From JAPOVO01 sp026708165 (GTDB lineage: Bacteria > Chloroflexota > UBA11872 > VXNJ01), in assembly GCA_965208775.1 (NCBI GenBank), contig OZ242360.1:3100001-3164000 (forward strand): a DNA stretch of 64,000 nucleotides. Reading direction: 5' to 3'. This document shows, one piece after another, positions 60,924-64,000 of the stretch. Below the pieces are notes generated by a model. The model did not search any database. It had not been told where the DNA came from and was given only the letters and a program-made list of their open reading frames with translations. A program made the position numbers and the translations under genes. The number at the start of each line of letters is the position of its first letter. The stretch's first letter is position 1.

Positions 60924-60975
60924 GACGTTTCCGGCGGCGACCAGCGTAGCCGCGAATGCTATCCGCTTACCTGTT

Positions 60976-61500
60976 TCAGGCTTGATCGGTGGGATCTCGC
61001 GGAACGGCGGCGGATGCGCGGCGGTACATGTCAGATGACGATGCGCCCGGAGTCAAATTGACGAAGTGGAGCTTGCATCCGGCTTTGGTTACGGACTCCA
61101 ATTCCGGAAGCGGACGGTCGCCGGAGGCCGGATCGTACTCGGCCCCTTTTACGTAGACATCCGGTCGCACGACCTCGATCAGGCGTCCGGCGGTCAACTG
61201 CTGAAATATGACGACGAGATCGACCCATCTGATCGCGGCGAGGACTTGGGCACGTTGATCGGCCGCAAGGACGGGGCGTCCCCGCCCCTTGAGCGTGGTG
61301 ACGGATTCGTCGTCGTTCAGGCCAACTACGAGAACGTCCCCCAGGCTTGCGCACGCCTGCAGAAACTGCATATGGCCGTGGTGAATCAGATCGAAACAGC
61401 CGTTCGTTAGTACGACAGTCTGCGACGATCGCCTCGGCGCTCCCAGGTAATTACCGGCATCGACAAGCTCGACGACTGGGGCCGAAGCCGAGTCAGTCAC
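60976..61500 (-). CDS. RfaE2-like nucleotidyltransferase (heptose adenylyltransferase type)
   Basis: A 174-residue nucleotidyltransferase. LTNGCFDLIHHGHMQFL holds the HxGH motif (about residue 35), and GLNDDESVTTLKGRGRPV and DVYVKGAEYD follow, typical of the C-terminal half of HldE. It would couple a sugar-1-phosphate to ATP, giving ADP-heptose or a related sugar. GTG 61500 overlaps the end of the kinase gene by 8 nt, so the two are translationally coupled. ORF length is near that of free-standing RfaE2 proteins. Confidence 0.82.
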   Translation of the reverse strand: MTDSASAPVVELVDAGNYLGAPRRSSQTVVLTNGCFDLIHHGHMQFLQACASLGDVLVVGLNDDESVTTLKGRGRPVLAADQRAQVLAAIRWVDLVVIFQQLTAGRLIEVVRPDVYVKGAEYDPASGDRPLPELESVTKAGCKLHFVNLTPGASSSDMYRRASAAVPRDPTDQA

Positions 61501-62503
61501 CGGCCGCTTCGAACATCGCCGCCACTTCTTCCGGGCGGGTTGTCGACGCGCCGAGCCTGGAGACGACGGCCGCTCCCGCTGCGTTGGCGATCTCCGCCGC
61601 CTCGACAGGGTCGGCATTGCCCAAGAGCGATAACGTGAAAGCGGAGGCCACGGTATCTCCGGCGCCGGTGGCGTCGACCAGTCCAGGCACAGAGTGCGCG
61701 GCCACCCTCTTCATGGGCTCGCCACGGCTGAAGAGCGCCATTCCGTTACCGCCGAGCGTTATGAGGAGATGAGTGCAGTCCAGGCGCGCTCGCAGCTCGT
61801 TGCCACCCGATTCGAGTGCTCTGTCATCGGCCATAGCCATGCCGAGTTCGGCCTCGGCTTCCGGTTGATTGGGGGTTACCGCGGTCACTCCCTGAAAGCG
61901 CGCAAATCCGCCGTGGGAATCGACGACAACTTGCTTACCGTGTCGCTCGGCGCTGGAGAGGACGTATTCGAGGATCGGGGCATCTACGACGCCGCTTTCG
62001 TAGTCCGAGACGATTACGGCGCCATATTCGGGAATAGCTCCTTCCAGATAGAGCAGCAACTCCTGCTGGGATGGCTCCGACATGGGTTCGCGATTGGACA
62101 CGTCCACGCGGGCAACCTGTTGATAATGCATCTGTCCCGCACCGCCCGCCCACACGCGAAGCTTGACGCTGGTTGGCCGCGACGGCTCGGTGGCCAGACC
62201 GGCGGTGTGGATTCCAGCTTCATCCAGAATCCGGCGCAGCCGATGCCCCATCTCGTCGTCCCCGACGAGACCACAGACGGAGACATCCGATCCGAGGCTC
62301 CGGGCGTTGTATGCGGGGTTTGCGGCTCCCCCTGGAACGAAGAGATGCCCTCGCCGCTCGATGACCGGCACTGGGGCCTCTCGGGACAATCGGGTCGAAT
62401 GTCCAATGATGTGTTCGTCCACGACCATGTCGCCCACCACGAGCACGCGCGTCCCTTGCGCCGCCGCGAGGATTTCACGACAGCGCCCCGCAGATATGGT
62501 CAC
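61493..62503 (-). CDS. RfaE1-like heptose-7-phosphate kinase type PfkB kinase
   Basis: A 336-residue ribokinase-fold kinase matching the N-terminal half of HldE: VLVVGDMVVDEHIIG, SREAPVPVIE, FVPGGAANPAYNARSLG (near 57) and the signature DATGAGDTVASAFTLSLL (about 267). It would phosphorylate D-glycero-D-manno-heptose 7-phosphate or a similar sugar. With the overlapping nucleotidyltransferase it makes a split HldE. The isomerase, phosphatase and epimerase of the pathway are not in the window. Confidence 0.82.
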   Translation of the reverse strand: MTISAGRCREILAAAQGTRVLVVGDMVVDEHIIGHSTRLSREAPVPVIERRGHLFVPGGAANPAYNARSLGSDVSVCGLVGDDEMGHRLRRILDEAGIHTAGLATEPSRPTSVKLRVWAGGAGQMHYQQVARVDVSNREPMSEPSQQELLLYLEGAIPEYGAVIVSDYESGVVDAPILEYVLSSAERHGKQVVVDSHGGFARFQGVTAVTPNQPEAEAELGMAMADDRALESGGNELRARLDCTHLLITLGGNGMALFSRGEPMKRVAAHSVPGLVDATGAGDTVASAFTLSLLGNADPVEAAEIANAAGAAVVSRLGASTTRPEEVAAMFEAAGD

Positions 62504-62687
62504 TGCCCGACTCCGAATTCGCGCTGACAGGTCAATTACTTAAAGGTTGAATGCAGGGTAATGCGTGACGCTCCTGTCCTCGCCGCTGCACACGTACTCA
62601 AGAGTAAGTCGAAGCGGTTATCGGAAATGGGTCGCAGCCGACGAGCGTGGTTTGAGTCGCCAATGCGAGCCTCGCTCATCACGAGTG

Positions 62688-63458
62688 CTAGTGAACGTAG
62701 GAGCTTAGATAGTCGGAGGAATGTCCTAGCTCAGCGAGTGGAGGTCCATCCGCCAACCGGCACTCCAACGCCATAGCTCCGTCAAATCCGATCGACTTCA
62801 AAGCTCGCATACCCGGTCCGAAATCAGTATGCCCGCGTCCGGGATTCAGTCTGTTCGAATCGGCGAGGTGAACGTGCTTGATCCAGCTTCCAGCGGCGGT
62901 GATGCTTTGGGCGATGTCGGCTTCCTCGACGTTCATGTGGAAGAAGTCGGCCATGATGCCTACACCCGGACTGCCGACGGATTCTGCGATATCCACGGCC
63001 TGCTCCAAACGGTTGACCAGATGAGTCTCGTACCGGATCAGCGGCTCAATCACGACCACCATGCCTTGCGACTCCGCGTGCTCACCCACAGCCCTGAGCG
63101 CGTCGCAATACCGATCAATCTCTTCCTGTTCAGTTACACCTTCCACGAGAGGTCCTCGTACGGGCACAGAAACTATTCGCTTAACGCCAAACTGACCGGC
63201 GAAGTCGATGGTCTCCTTGAAGAAGGAGATTCTGGCGGCGAGGTCTGTGCCAACATCGCCGAGGTCGTGCTCAAGCGAAGTACACATACTCAGAGCCGCA
63301 ATCGGCGAATCGGCGAGTGCGGACTTGGTCTCTTCAGGGCGTTGTATCGTGAAACGGTGTACCAGCTCGACAGCCTGGTAGCCGCAATTTTCAAGATTCC
63401 GCAGCTGCTCGGCGACTGATTCACCCGGTACTATCGACTCTTGGGCGGCTAACTTCAT
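62688..63458 (-). CDS. Sugar-phosphate isomerase/epimerase-like TIM-barrel protein
   Basis: A 256-residue xylose-isomerase-like TIM barrel. MKLAAQESIVPGESVAEQL opens it, and VVVIEPLIRYE (Glu about residue 138), GIMADFFHMN (Asp/His about 171-174), HVHLADS (about 198) and GAMALECRL (last Glu about 235) supply the metal ligands of the family. Members isomerise or epimerise ketoses. It follows the kinase gene by 184 nt and stands alone. The 212 nt to its right hold nothing recognisable. Confidence 0.8.
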   Translation of the reverse strand: MKLAAQESIVPGESVAEQLRNLENCGYQAVELVHRFTIQRPEETKSALADSPIAALSMCTSLEHDLGDVGTDLAARISFFKETIDFAGQFGVKRIVSVPVRGPLVEGVTEQEEIDRYCDALRAVGEHAESQGMVVVIEPLIRYETHLVNRLEQAVDIAESVGSPGVGIMADFFHMNVEEADIAQSITAAGSWIKHVHLADSNRLNPGRGHTDFGPGMRALKSIGFDGAMALECRLADGPPLAELGHSSDYLSSYVH

Positions 63459-63670
63459 AAGTACCTTTTGCGCTTAGCGACTACTAATGGACAACCCCGA
63501 ACATCGACGGGAACCTATCAAGGTTACCCTTTCCGCCCAAGCGCCAGGCTCATCGTTGGTATCATTGCCTCGCGCTATCAAAGTAGCAGCGTGTAACCCA
63601 TTCGAGTCTGCCCATCGCCAACCGTAAAACCGAAAGGCCTGACGCATCCAGGCTTTGGCGGAAAGCACCT

Positions 63671-64000
63671 TTGTTCGATATCGATACCCTAGATAATGGT
63701 CTCCGGGCCATCATCACGCCGATTGCGCATACCCAGGCAGTGACGATTCAGTTGGCGGTCGGGATCGGATTCGGCTACGAGTCGGAACGCACTCACGGAC
63801 TCGCCCATTTCGTCGAGCACATGCTTTTCAAGGGGACGGAGTCGCGGCCCACATTTTCCGACATCACAGGGTTAATCGAGTCGCTTGGCGGCTCGATTAA
63901 CGGCGCAACCGACAAGGAGATGACGTTCATATACGTCAGATGCCCATCAGTCCACTTCGAGGCGGCGCTCGAGATTCTGTCGGACGTAGCACAGAACTCG
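63671..64000 (+). CDS. M16-family zinc peptidase, N-terminal part
   Basis: The frame runs off the right edge after 110 residues. It begins LFDIDTLDNGLRAIITP and contains AHFVEHMLFKGT, the inverted zinc motif HxxEH of pitrilysin/insulinase-type peptidases, followed by LIESLGGSINGATDKEM, as in mitochondrial-processing-peptidase-like bacterial proteins. TTG 63671 is the likely start (GGAAAG about 5 nt upstream). No signal peptide is seen. Confidence 0.85.
   Translation, partial: MFDIDTLDNGLRAIITPIAHTQAVTIQLAVGIGFGYESERTHGLAHFVEHMLFKGTESRPTFSDITGLIESLGGSINGATDKEMTFIYVRCPSVHFEAALEILSDVAQNS

Noticed and set aside
1..64000. CRISPR array or prophage
   Set aside because: No regularly spaced direct repeats, cas genes or phage structural genes were seen.

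Overview
The window looks like a high-GC (roughly 60 %) bacterial chromosome, most likely a Chloroflexota member of the marine/sponge-associated type (SAR202/Dehalococcoidia-like). This is an inference. It rests on: the long charged 'VEKVV/EVEKVV' linker after the lipobox of the sugar-binding protein, typical of Chloroflexota solute-binding proteins; the run rpmG-secE-nusG-rplKAJL with no rpoBC after rplL; dispersed repeats whose spurious translation reads STGSGQALRLAQDE; and many TTG/GTG starts. There are no rRNA or tRNA genes, no CRISPR array and no transposase.

Layout. 0-2.2 kb: tail of a PLP-fold protein, then the NAD salvage pair pncA-pncB. 2.3-7.5 kb: an SDR, a DUF4202 gene translationally coupled to a ceramidase-like hydrolase, a small lipoprotein, a remnant of a DUF4268-type gene and a DUF3500 gene. 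7.5-38.7 kb: a large catabolic island. It holds nine Gfo/Idh/MocA-fold proteins (three with the residue pattern of GH109 glycosidases, six with a dehydrogenase-type Lys-Pro motif), a carbohydrate ABC transporter (binding protein, one MalF-type permease and three tandem MalG-type permeases), a DMFase-like large subunit, two phytanoyl-CoA-dioxygenase-family enzymes, a five-bladed-propeller glycosidase-like protein, two sugar-lactonase-type propellers, a KDG-kinase-like PfkB kinase, SDRs, a cupin and a zinc alcohol dehydrogenase. 38.9-45.6 kb: transketolase-like enzyme, M19 dipeptidase, CurA-type reductase and CocE-type hydrolase. 45.6-47.6 kb: queC, divergent from a pteridine-reductase-like SDR and queD. 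47.7-51.2 kb: ribosomal/transcription operon rpmG-secE-nusG-rplK-rplA-rplJ-rplL with an L10-type leader and attenuator. 51.4-63.5 kb: cell-surface and housekeeping genes (GT39 glycosyltransferase, Wzx-type flippase, cysK, L,D-transpeptidase, ctaG, SDR, murJ, split hldE-like kinase and nucleotidyltransferase, TIM-barrel isomerase). The window ends inside an M16 peptidase.

How it may work together (inference). The transporter would import an oligosaccharide or substituted sugar. The GH109-like proteins, which would use NAD as a bound cofactor, and the propeller hydrolase would release modified sugars. Gfo dehydrogenases, lactonases and the KDG-type kinase would feed these into central metabolism. 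The DMFase-like amidohydrolase and the Fe(II)/2-oxoglutarate oxygenases suggest N-methyl/amide or ether/alkyl decorations are removed. The substrate cannot be told from the sequence.
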